From Candidatus Omnitrophota bacterium (GTDB taxonomy: Bacteria > Omnitrophota > Gorgyraeia > 1-14-0-20-64-10 > JACQQZ01), in NCBI GenBank assembly GCA_016206755.1, contig JACQQZ010000073.1, positions 1-10,566 on the forward strand: a stretch of DNA of 10,566 bases, given 5' to 3'. A program made the translations under genes and the position numbers. This document shows, piece after piece, positions 1 to 6,028 of this stretch. A model generated the notes under the pieces. It was not told where the DNA came from, made no database searches, and saw only the letters and a list, made by a program, of their open reading frames with translations. Numbering within the stretch: the stretch's first letter is position 1; each line of letters starts with the position of its first letter.

Positions 1-681
1 GAGGAAGCGGATGTGGTGATCTGGGTCACCGATGCTTCGCGGGGCGTGACCGAGGAAGACCGCCGGCTGTCGAAGCTGGTCCCTCCGGGAAAACCGGTGG
101 TGGTGGCCGTCAACAAAATCGACCGCGTGGCCAAGCCCAAGCTCTTGCCTCAAATGGAGGAGCTTTCCAAAATGTTGCCCGACGCCGAAATCATGCCGAT
201 TGCCGCAGCGACCCGCGACGGCACCCATTTTGTGCTCGAAGCGGCGGTCAAACATTTGCCCGCCGGAGATGCGCTGTTTCCGGACGATCAGTGGACCGAT
301 CGTCCGACGCGATTCCTGGCAGCCGAGCTCATCCGGGAGCAAATTTTACTGGCTGTGCGCGATGAATTGCCGCATGCCGTTGCGGTCAGCATTGAAGAAT
401 GGGCCCGCCGCAAGCGCCGCACCACGCGGCGCGTCAGAGGCCACGAAAAAAGAAATCCGATTCAGCCGATAGTCTACATGCGCGCCTGCATTTGGGTGGA
501 ACGCCCGACGCAGAAAGCGATTGTGGTCGGCGCCAAGGGAGAGCTTTTGAAAAACGCAGGGACGGCGGCCCGCCAGGCGATTGAAAAATTGCTCGGCGAG
601 AACGTTTATTTGGATCTGTGGGTGAAAGTCAAAGAAAATTGGCGCGAAAAACCGCACGCCCTCAAAGAGTTGGGGTATTGA
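1..681 (+). CDS. era: GTPase Era, C-terminal part (5' end outside window)
   Basis: Era is a GTP-binding protein that binds the 3' end of 16S rRNA and assists assembly of the small ribosomal subunit. The frame is open from base 1, so the start and the G1-G3 nucleotide motifs lie upstream. What is visible is the end of the G domain (VVIWVTDASRG), the G4 motif NKID in VAVNKIDRV, a G5-like segment PIAAATRDG, the Era linker with RFLAAELIRE and DELPHAVAV, and the C-terminal KH RNA-binding domain. The KH domain carries VERPTQKAIVVGAKGELLK (GxxG loop = GAKG) and the characteristic ending NVYLDLWVKVKENWREKP. The last codons read LGY-stop and are duplicated just downstream. An unusually basic stretch (RRKRRTTRR, bases 406-432) sits at the entry to the KH domain, where most Era proteins have a shorter loop. 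Identity is certain from family motifs; only the 5' boundary is missing. Confidence 0.97.
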   Translation, partial: EEADVVIWVTDASRGVTEEDRRLSKLVPPGKPVVVAVNKIDRVAKPKLLPQMEELSKMLPDAEIMPIAAATRDGTHFVLEAAVKHLPAGDALFPDDQWTDRPTRFLAAELIREQILLAVRDELPHAVAVSIEEWARRKRRTTRRVRGHEKRNPIQPIVYMRACIWVERPTQKAIVVGAKGELLKNAGTAARQAIEKLLGENVYLDLWVKVKENWREKPHALKELGY

Positions 682-697
682 CCGTTGGGGTATTGAC
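669..697 (+). repeat. Tandem 15-bp duplication at the era stop codon
   Basis: The 14-mer GTTGGGGTATTGAC occurs at 669-682 and again at 684-697, a 15-bp period with one differing base at the end of the unit. The first copy encodes the Era C-terminus and stop (LGY, TGA). The second copy is in the same frame (15 = 5 codons) and repeats the same residues and stop after read-through. It looks like a recent slippage duplication. Confidence 0.9.
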
Positions 698-699
698 GC

Positions 700-728
700 T
701 TGTCAAACCCCTTTTTCTTCCCTATAAT
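700..728 (+). promoter_or_regulatory. Probable sigma-70 type promoter (TTGTCA-17-TATAAT)
   Basis: A -35 box TTGTCA at 700-705 (5 of 6 to consensus) and a perfect -10 box TATAAT at 723-728 are separated by 17 nt. The expected transcription start is near 735, only about 5 nt before the ATG at 740. The AGGGG at 730-734 that would act as Shine-Dalgarno would then largely lie outside the transcript, so the gene would be read from an almost leaderless mRNA unless transcription starts earlier. Boxes are seen directly; activity is inferred. Confidence 0.65.
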
Positions 729-739
729 CAGGGGACGTC

Positions 740-1798
740 ATGCGCGAATTTTTGAAAGAATGGTTTGCCTACGGCATCACGGCCACGCTGCTGACGGGGT
801 GGGGCCCCCTTCAGATTTGGCGCGTGCCGGTCGGTCCCCTCAATCGTCCCCCCGTTCAGCTCTATCCCAATCAGCCCGATATGGGGCAAGCGGAATTGCT
901 CTCCCGCAGCGCTGCCGTTCCCACCCCGGGCGCCCTGAAATTGGAAATGGCGCAAATCTACGAGCGGGGCCGGCTGTTCAAGCAGGCCAGGCGATTGTAC
1001 GAAGAGGTGATTCGGGAATCGCATCATCCGGCCGAGGTGGCTGTTGCGCGTGAATCCCAAGACCGTTTGGGGCAAGGCATCTTTTATCCTCGCCGGGAAA
1101 TCTATCCGACCTTTCAGGCGGTTGAGAGAACGGTCCAGGCATCCCGGCAAAATCCTATTCAGGAACAACCCTCCTATTCTCCGGCTGCGGTTCCTGCACC
1201 CCTGGACCTGGCCGCTGCGCCTCCACAGCCGTCTCCGGCCCCTCTTTTACCTGCCGCTGTTTCGCCCGCGGCGCGCCGGCCAGGGACCCCCCAGCTGCTT
1301 CCGCTGCTGCAATCTTTTTCCACGCTCCCTTTTCAAATTTTTTCCGATCGGGTGCGCGGGCTTTTAAAGACGCTGGGGTTGCCGGAGGTCACGCGCATCT
1401 ACACGGAACTGGAAATTCAAAATTTTTCCAGGCGCCAGATCGAGCCGCGCTTTTTGAAACAGGTGACGGATATTGAAATCAAGATCCATCCCGGCCTTGT
1501 GGATTCTTCCGGAACGGCCCACGTCGGCCCTCTCGAGCTGCTCTTGCGGGCGGAAATTGGCATTTCCGCCCCGGCGGGCTTTCTCCAATTGGAGATCAGA
1601 AGCATTCACATCGGTTCGACGCCGCTCCCCGAACCGCTCTGCCGCTTGCTGGAATCCGGCGCCAATGAATCTCTCAACCGGAACATGGGTTCCCTCCAAT
1701 TTACGCGCTTTGAGCTCAAGGAGGGTTATCTGATCGCCACCTTATCCGACGTCTCCCAAACCGCCGATTTCGACGTTTCCAGAAACCCCCTGCAATAG
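740..1798 (+). CDS. Unrecognised protein: TPR-like segment, Pro-rich linker, C-terminal domain
   Basis: A 352-aa protein I do not recognise. It begins MREFLKEWFAYGITATLLTG, a short charged N-terminus followed by a moderately hydrophobic stretch (about residues 8-27) that could be a membrane anchor or uncleaved signal. Residues about 68-110 (MAQIYERGRLFKQARRLYEE, M70 onward) look like one TPR helix pair. About residues 134-190 form a low-complexity Pro/Ala linker. The remainder (about 190-352) looks like a folded domain of alternating beta strands and helices; its segment with TPLPEPLCRLLESGANESLN and then FELKEGYLIATL faintly recalls lipid-binding LmeA/DUF2993-type proteins, which is only a resemblance. 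It has its own promoter-like sequence, is separated from era by 58 nt, and the next gene starts 168 nt later, so it may be monocistronic. The ATG at 740 is the first in frame after the era stop and is preceded by AGGGG. No function is assigned. Confidence 0.85.
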   Translation: MREFLKEWFAYGITATLLTGWGPLQIWRVPVGPLNRPPVQLYPNQPDMGQAELLSRSAAVPTPGALKLEMAQIYERGRLFKQARRLYEEVIRESHHPAEVAVARESQDRLGQGIFYPRREIYPTFQAVERTVQASRQNPIQEQPSYSPAAVPAPLDLAAAPPQPSPAPLLPAAVSPAARRPGTPQLLPLLQSFSTLPFQIFSDRVRGLLKTLGLPEVTRIYTELEIQNFSRRQIEPRFLKQVTDIEIKIHPGLVDSSGTAHVGPLELLLRAEIGISAPAGFLQLEIRSIHIGSTPLPEPLCRLLESGANESLNRNMGSLQFTRFELKEGYLIATLSDVSQTADFDVSRNPLQ

Positions 1799-1812
1799 AA
1801 AGCGCAGACCTT

Positions 1813-1836
1813 CCTGAAATCCCCCCTGAAATCCCC
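1813..1836 (+). repeat. Perfect tandem 12-bp direct repeat
   Basis: CCTGAAATCCCC occurs twice back to back, at 1813-1824 and 1825-1836, in the gap between the unrecognised protein and the BY-kinase gene, upstream of the predicted promoter. It could be a regulator-binding repeat or plain slippage. Confidence 0.8.
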
Positions 1837-1861
1837 GTTTATTTTTGCATTGCACTCAGCA

Positions 1862-1890
1862 TCGACGCGGGCTGGGGTCTCTGGTATGAT
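1862..1890 (+). promoter_or_regulatory. Probable extended -10 promoter for the BY-kinase gene
   Basis: The -10 box TATGAT at 1885-1890 (5 of 6) is preceded by the extended -10 dinucleotide TG at 1882-1883 (TGGTATGAT). A weak -35 box TCGACG (4 of 6) lies at 1862-1867 with a 17-nt spacer. Transcription would start near 1897, leaving a leader of about 70 nt before the ATG at 1967. Inferred from sequence match only. Confidence 0.5.
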
Positions 1891-1907
1891 GCGTTGCTGT
1901 GAGCGAA

Positions 1908-1915
1908 AAAGGAGG
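1908..1915 (+). promoter_or_regulatory. Orphan strong Shine-Dalgarno sequence in the leader
   Basis: AAAGGAGG is the strongest ribosome-binding sequence in this gap, yet no usual start codon follows at 5-9 nt. The nearest ATG downstream is at 1933 (17 nt away) and opens an 8-codon frame. The BY-kinase start at 1967 has its own weaker GAAGG at 1958-1962 with only 4 nt spacing. The strong site may serve a leader peptide or act as a ribosome standby site. Confidence 0.4.
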
Positions 1916-1932
1916 TTTCTTTACGCCTAGCC

Positions 1933-1959
1933 ATGCCGGTTTCTCCCGCCCCCCCGTGA
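1933..1959 (+). other. Possible leader peptide frame MPVSPAPP with C7 tract
   Basis: An 8-codon frame, ATG at 1933 to TGA at 1957-1959, encodes MPVSPAPP. Its stop overlaps the GAAGG ribosome site of the BY-kinase gene, an arrangement seen in translational coupling. It contains a run of seven C (1949-1955). Losing one C would fuse this ATG in frame to the BY-kinase start. The frame is very short and its translation is unproven. Confidence 0.2.
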
Positions 1960-1966
1960 AGGCACG

Positions 1967-3838
1967 ATGATCACGCCTCTGAAGACGCTGCAGGATTGGC
2001 AGTTCAGCGATTATTCGAGGTGTTTTAAAAAAGGCAAGTGGCTGATCCTGGCCACCACCCTTGCCGGCTGGACAGCGACGGACATTTACATGCAGAGAAT
2101 CCCGAATGAATACGAAGCTGTGGCCAAGATCCGCATTGATTCTACGCGCTCCAACCCCACCCAATTTCGCGAGAGCACCTCTTTTTTTGTCGACGAAGGT
2201 AATTTCCTGGCGACCGAAATGAAGATGATCACCAGCCCGCTGGTTTTGGAGCGCGTCGTCCAGGATTATAACCTCACTCTTTTTCCGCAGTTCCAGAACG
2301 CTGAGAATCCCTCTTCGGTCCTGGAAGGAATGATCAAAGCCGCCGTCGTTTATAAAACCAATCTCATTGAGTTGACCGCCACCGGGGACGATCCCCACCT
2401 GGTGGCTTTGGTCGCCAACAGCGTGGCGGACACCTACGTCGGACTGAATTTGGAGGAACAGCAGAAGCAAGCCACCGGCGGCGTGGAATGGCTGCATGCG
2501 GAAATCGGCAAGATGGAAGAAAAGGTTGTCGCGGCCCGCCTGGCGCTTCAGGAATTCATCGAGCAGTACGGGAACATCGATTTCAGCGAAGGCCAGCAGA
2601 ACACGACGATTCAAAACCTCAAAGATTACAACGATGCCCTGATCGGCACCGAGAAAGAGCTGATCGACGCCGCGCCGCAGTACCTGGAAAAACACCCCGT
2701 TGTTCAAGGCCTGAAAACCCGCAGGGAAGAATTGCGGCAGAGAATTGCGGACGCGGAACAGGGCATTCTCCAAATGCGCCGGTTGTCCATTCAGTACGAT
2801 GCCCTGAAGAAAGAAGTGGATACGCTGCAAGAGGTGCACGGCGTTTTATTTACGCGGCTGAATGAGCTGTCCGTTGAAGAGGGGTTGACCACCAACAACG
2901 TCAAAGTGGTGAGCTATGCCGGTGTGCCTGAGGCGCCCTCTGCCCCCGATCGCCGCGGGGCAGCGGCTCGCGGCGGCGCGGTGGGGATGTTTTTGGGGAT
3001 GGCGTTGGCGGTAGCGACGGAGTCGACCCGGAAAACCGTCTCCAGCCAGCAGGATTTTGATGCGTTGTTCCAAATCCCCTTTTTAGGATATGTCCCGGCG
3101 GTGCCCCGTCAGATTCTGAAAATTCATCCAGGCAGGGGGCGCCTCTTCAGCGATGCCCCCGCTGCGTTTACCGAATCGGTCCGCAGCGTGAGGGCGACCC
3201 TGGAGTTCTTTTTGCCCGATCGACCGAGCGCAGCCATCCTGGTCACAAGCGCTTTGCCGGGAGAAGGCAAGTCGTTTCTCGCCGCAAATCTTTCGATGGC
3301 GCTGTGCGAGCTTGGGAAAAAACCGCTTTTGCTTGATGCGGATTTGCGCCGTCCCTCCGTGCATCGGATTTTAGGGACCCGTCAAATGCCCGGCCTCTCC
3401 GATTATCTTGAAAGAGGCGCGGACCTGGAAGGCCTATTTCAATCCATCCGGGTCACGAAAGAAGCGGCGGGAAAAATGGACATCCTCCCTGCGGGCCAGG
3501 TGGAGGGCTCCCCCGTCGATCTCTTGGCTTCGGAGAAGTTCGTTTCTTTGCTCGAAACTCTCAAATCCAGATATGACTACGTCATCATCGATACGCCTCC
3601 GGTGGCTCCCGTGATCGACTCGATCGTCATGATGCGATCCGCCGATGCTGCGATTTTTGTGGTGCGCTCGGGGCGGACGGATCGGGAAGCTGCGGTGAGG
3701 GCGAAAAAACGCTTGGTCGAAGTCGGCGAGGCAAAGCTGTTGTTCGGGATTCTCAACCGGCATCGCGAAGAACAGGAATCCCGTTACTACCAGTATTATC
3801 ACTACGGGCCGCGCGCCAGGAAAAAGGCCTCGCCTTGA
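1967..3838 (+). CDS. Wzz-type polysaccharide co-polymerase fused to BY-kinase
   Basis: A 623-aa inner-membrane protein of the bacterial tyrosine kinase (Wzc-like) family, which controls chain length and export of capsule or exopolysaccharide through cycles of tyrosine autophosphorylation. Domains in order: a Wzz N-terminal region with TM1 at about residues 25-43 (WLILATTLAGW) and YEAVAKIRI just outside it; a long helical, coiled-coil-rich extracytoplasmic part (about 163-310) including a GNVR-like stretch (YDALKKEVDTLQEVHGVLF); a proline segment PEAPSAPDRRG before TM2 (about 336-353); then the kinase. Walker A is ALPGEGKS (residues 429-436, K435), Walker A' is LLLDADLRRP (D457, D459) and Walker B is VIIDTPP (D542). 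The C-terminal tyrosine cluster YYQYYHY (Y607, 608, 610, 611, 613) is the expected autophosphorylation site. All key residues are intact and the length is near that of fused Gram-negative kinases. ATG 1967 leaves a normal short cytoplasmic tail before TM1. No glycosyltransferase, Wza or Wzy gene is nearby, so its polysaccharide partner must lie elsewhere. Confidence 0.95.
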   Translation: MITPLKTLQDWQFSDYSRCFKKGKWLILATTLAGWTATDIYMQRIPNEYEAVAKIRIDSTRSNPTQFRESTSFFVDEGNFLATEMKMITSPLVLERVVQDYNLTLFPQFQNAENPSSVLEGMIKAAVVYKTNLIELTATGDDPHLVALVANSVADTYVGLNLEEQQKQATGGVEWLHAEIGKMEEKVVAARLALQEFIEQYGNIDFSEGQQNTTIQNLKDYNDALIGTEKELIDAAPQYLEKHPVVQGLKTRREELRQRIADAEQGILQMRRLSIQYDALKKEVDTLQEVHGVLFTRLNELSVEEGLTTNNVKVVSYAGVPEAPSAPDRRGAAARGGAVGMFLGMALAVATESTRKTVSSQQDFDALFQIPFLGYVPAVPRQILKIHPGRGRLFSDAPAAFTESVRSVRATLEFFLPDRPSAAILVTSALPGEGKSFLAANLSMALCELGKKPLLLDADLRRPSVHRILGTRQMPGLSDYLERGADLEGLFQSIRVTKEAAGKMDILPAGQVEGSPVDLLASEKFVSLLETLKSRYDYVIIDTPPVAPVIDSIVMMRSADAAIFVVRSGRTDREAAVRAKKRLVEVGEAKLLFGILNRHREEQESRYYQYYHYGPRARKKASP

Positions 3839-3842
3839 CAAA

Positions 3843-3933
3843 GAGCGCCTTTCAGAACCTCCCGTGGCCGCGCGGGGCGGGTCTGGCCAGCGGCGCTCGC
3901 CACGCGGTTCACGCGAGGTTCTGAAAGGCGCTC
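3843..3933. repeat. Long imperfect inverted repeat over the lipase ribosome-binding site
   Basis: The arms are 3843-3866 and 3910-3933: 24 nt each, with the outer 19 bp (GAGCGCCTTTCAGAACCTC) perfectly complementary and one mismatch further in. A second short stem (CCGCG 3868-3872 with CGCGG 3903-3907) extends it, enclosing a GC-rich loop with the small palindrome CTGGCCAG (3883-3890). It fills nearly the whole gap between the BY-kinase stop and the next ATG at 3940. The only Shine-Dalgarno candidate for that gene, AAAGG at 3924-3928, lies in the right arm and would pair with 3848-3852. No T-run follows on either strand, so it is not a classic terminator. It may be an RNA switch on lipase translation, an mRNA-processing hairpin, or a REP/MITE-like mobile repeat. 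Confidence 0.85.
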
Positions 3934-3939
3934 AAAAAC

Positions 3940-6003
3940 ATGACGGCTGCCCACGCGGATTCCAACCATCGTTCCGTCAACAAACGGCTGATCTTAAAAC
4001 AGCTGCCCCTGTTTGCGGGGTTAAGCGATGCGGAGCTCGCCCTCATTGCCCACCATTCCCGCCTCGTGGACGTCGGAAAAGACGAGTTGGTCTATGCCCA
4101 AGGCGACCCGCCGGACGCGTTGTACGTGGTGGTCACCGGACGCGCCAGGATTTTTATGCCGCATCCCTCCGGCCAGGAAGAAACGCTTGAAATCATTCAC
4201 CGCGGCGATTACTTCGGCGTCATCTCCCTTCTGACGCAACAGCCGCACTCCGTTTCCGTGCGCGCCTTGAACGACTCCATCTTTATTCGCATCCGGCAGG
4301 ATGAGTTCGACGCTTTGTTGCGCAACATTCCCTCGCTGGCGGTCCATTTCAGCCAAACGCTCTCCCGGCGTTTGGGTCAGCGCCGCCGCGAGAACGCCAA
4401 ACGCGTTTTTGAAGCGACGATCGTTTCCATTTACAGCGCCACCCGCGGTATGGGCCGCACGCAGTACGCCGTCAATTTGGCTTGTTCCATCCAAAAAGAA
4501 ACCGGCAAACGGGTTGTTCTGTTGGACATGAGCCCCTCAGGATCCGAGATTTCCAGCTTGCTCGGGGCTCCGTCGCAGCCGCCGGCCATCACGTTGCGCG
4601 GAGCGGTTTTTGAGCCCGCGCGCGTTCACAGCTCCCTGGTGACTTATCCGATCGGCATTTCGACGCTCAATATTGCGCACGATCCGAAAATGGTGTCCAA
4701 CGTCACGCAGATTGCGCCCCTGTTGGCATTTTTGGCGCATGAATTCCACTACGTCATCGTTGATTTGCCCTATGAAATGGATCGCAGCGTCTTCAAAGGG
4801 CTTACCCAAGCCGATGCCATCCACCTGGTCAGCGACACCACCCCTCAAAATTTGCAAGCCGCCGGGGAATTGGCGGCGGAGCTCAAGCGCACCGTTCAAC
4901 GCGCGGGCGAACGTTTGCAGATCGTCGTGACGGAATTGGGAGAGGGCGTTCCCCCGGGAGAGCAGATCAACTATCTGCGGCATGCGGTGGGCGCCACGCT
5001 TCCCCATGCGGGTGCGGCCCCTGTCGAAGGGGGTTTGCCGATTGTCGTGCGGGACCCGGGTTCTTCTTATGCCCGGGCTGTGCGACGCATCGCCCGGGAG
5101 ATCGGCGATGTGCGTTTGGGGCTGGCCTTGGGTTCCGGAGCGGCCTTGGGGCTGGCGCACATCGGCGTCTTGCGCGTTCTGGAAAAAGAGGGAATTTACG
5201 TCGACGTCGTCGCCGGCTCGTCGATGGGGGCGCTCATCGGAGCGCTCTGGTGCGCCGGGATGACCTCTTACGAATTGGAAGAAGTCGCCAAAGGATTTCG
5301 CGGCCGGTGGAAGACGTTCAGCTTGTTTGCAGGAGACATTGTTTTTCCGGTTCCAAAATACGGTTTTATCACGGGGGAGCGCGTGATGAAATTGCTGGGA
5401 CGGTATTTGGAAGGCAAAACGTTCCACGATTTGAAAACGCCCATTAAAATCACCGCGTGCGACTACATGCGCCGTGAATTGGTCATCTGCGAAACGGGGT
5501 CCGTGCTGGATGCGGTCCGCGCCTCCATTTCCATTCCTGCGATTTTTGTCCCGCATCCGATCGGAGGACGCCAAATGATCGACGGCGGGATTCTCGATCC
5601 TGTCCCCGTGGATGTTCTCGTGAAAATGGGCGTTCATAAAATCATCGCCGTCAATACGCTGCCCAGCCCGCTCGACATTCAGAAGAAATGGGAAGAGGCC
5701 GCTCAGGAAGAGGCCGCGCGCACCGCTCAGCTCAAAGGGGCTTGGGCCAAATGGCGGTTTGCCTTCAACCGCAAACTGCTTGATTTCTTTTCTCCGAAAA
5801 TTGCGGACATCATCATGCACTCGATGCAGGCGATGGAATTCATTTTGGCCGAGCATGGCTGCGCGCAGGCGGATGTGGCGTTGCACCCGACGATCCCGCG
5901 CATCAATTGGTATGAGTTTTACAATGTGGATGATCTGATCCGGCAGGGCGAGGAAGAGACCCGGAAATTTTTGCCTCAAATCGAGCAATTGGTCCGGTTG
6001 TAA
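3940..6003 (+). CDS. CNB fold / ParA-like domain / patatin lipase fusion (NTE-like)
   Basis: A 687-aa three-domain protein, probably a regulated lysophospholipase/esterase acting at the membrane. Residues about 15-135 form a cyclic-nucleotide-binding fold (LPLFAGLSDAEL, GDYFGVISLLTQ), but the phosphate-binding cassette lacks the usual Glu and Arg (GVISLLTQQPHSVSV, residues 93-105). Residues about 160-390 resemble ParA/MinD ATPases: P-loop position SATRGMGRT (166-174) with Arg instead of both lysines, LLDMSPSG as A' motif and YVIVDLP (D275) as Walker B. From about 395 comes a patatin domain: glycine-rich oxyanion segment GSGAALGLAHIGVL (398-411), nucleophile elbow GSSMG (S428) and catalytic DGG (D548). 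The CNB-patatin layout is that of neuropathy target esterase and its bacterial relatives. The ATG at 3940 lies 101 nt after the BY-kinase gene and its ribosome site is inside a hairpin. The stop is 25 nt before the thiolase start, suggesting co-transcription with beta-oxidation. Substrate is inferred. Confidence 0.93.
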   Translation: MTAAHADSNHRSVNKRLILKQLPLFAGLSDAELALIAHHSRLVDVGKDELVYAQGDPPDALYVVVTGRARIFMPHPSGQEETLEIIHRGDYFGVISLLTQQPHSVSVRALNDSIFIRIRQDEFDALLRNIPSLAVHFSQTLSRRLGQRRRENAKRVFEATIVSIYSATRGMGRTQYAVNLACSIQKETGKRVVLLDMSPSGSEISSLLGAPSQPPAITLRGAVFEPARVHSSLVTYPIGISTLNIAHDPKMVSNVTQIAPLLAFLAHEFHYVIVDLPYEMDRSVFKGLTQADAIHLVSDTTPQNLQAAGELAAELKRTVQRAGERLQIVVTELGEGVPPGEQINYLRHAVGATLPHAGAAPVEGGLPIVVRDPGSSYARAVRRIAREIGDVRLGLALGSGAALGLAHIGVLRVLEKEGIYVDVVAGSSMGALIGALWCAGMTSYELEEVAKGFRGRWKTFSLFAGDIVFPVPKYGFITGERVMKLLGRYLEGKTFHDLKTPIKITACDYMRRELVICETGSVLDAVRASISIPAIFVPHPIGGRQMIDGGILDPVPVDVLVKMGVHKIIAVNTLPSPLDIQKKWEEAAQEEAARTAQLKGAWAKWRFAFNRKLLDFFSPKIADIIMHSMQAMEFILAEHGCAQADVALHPTIPRINWYEFYNVDDLIRQGEEETRKFLPQIEQLVRL

Positions 6004-6016
6004 CATAGCAGCATAC

Positions 6017-6023
6017 AGAGGAG
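6017..6023 (+). promoter_or_regulatory. Shine-Dalgarno of the thiolase gene
   Basis: AGAGGAG lies 5 nt before ATG 6029 and fixes that start. It is part of the 13-mer ATACAGAGGAGAA (6013-6025), which is repeated exactly before the acyl-CoA dehydrogenase gene at 9720-9732. Confidence 0.85.
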
Positions 6024-6028
6024 AATCA

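Noticed and set aside
693..728. TTGACG at 693-698 as -35 box for TATAAT at 723-728
   Set aside because: The spacer would be 24 nt, too long; TTGTCA at 700-705 gives the correct 17 nt.
1856..2839. 327-codon open frame on the minus strand across the BY-kinase gene
   Set aside because: It overlaps the well-supported Wzz region and shows no family motif; best explained as a codon-bias shadow.
3835..3840. Perfect -35 hexamer TTGACA at the BY-kinase stop codon
   Set aside because: No -10-like sequence lies 16-18 nt downstream; that region is the GC-rich hairpin arm, so a promoter is not supported.
3843..3933. Reading the inverted repeat as an intrinsic terminator
   Set aside because: The top strand continues with AAAAAC and the bottom strand with only three T, so the required U-run is missing on both strands.
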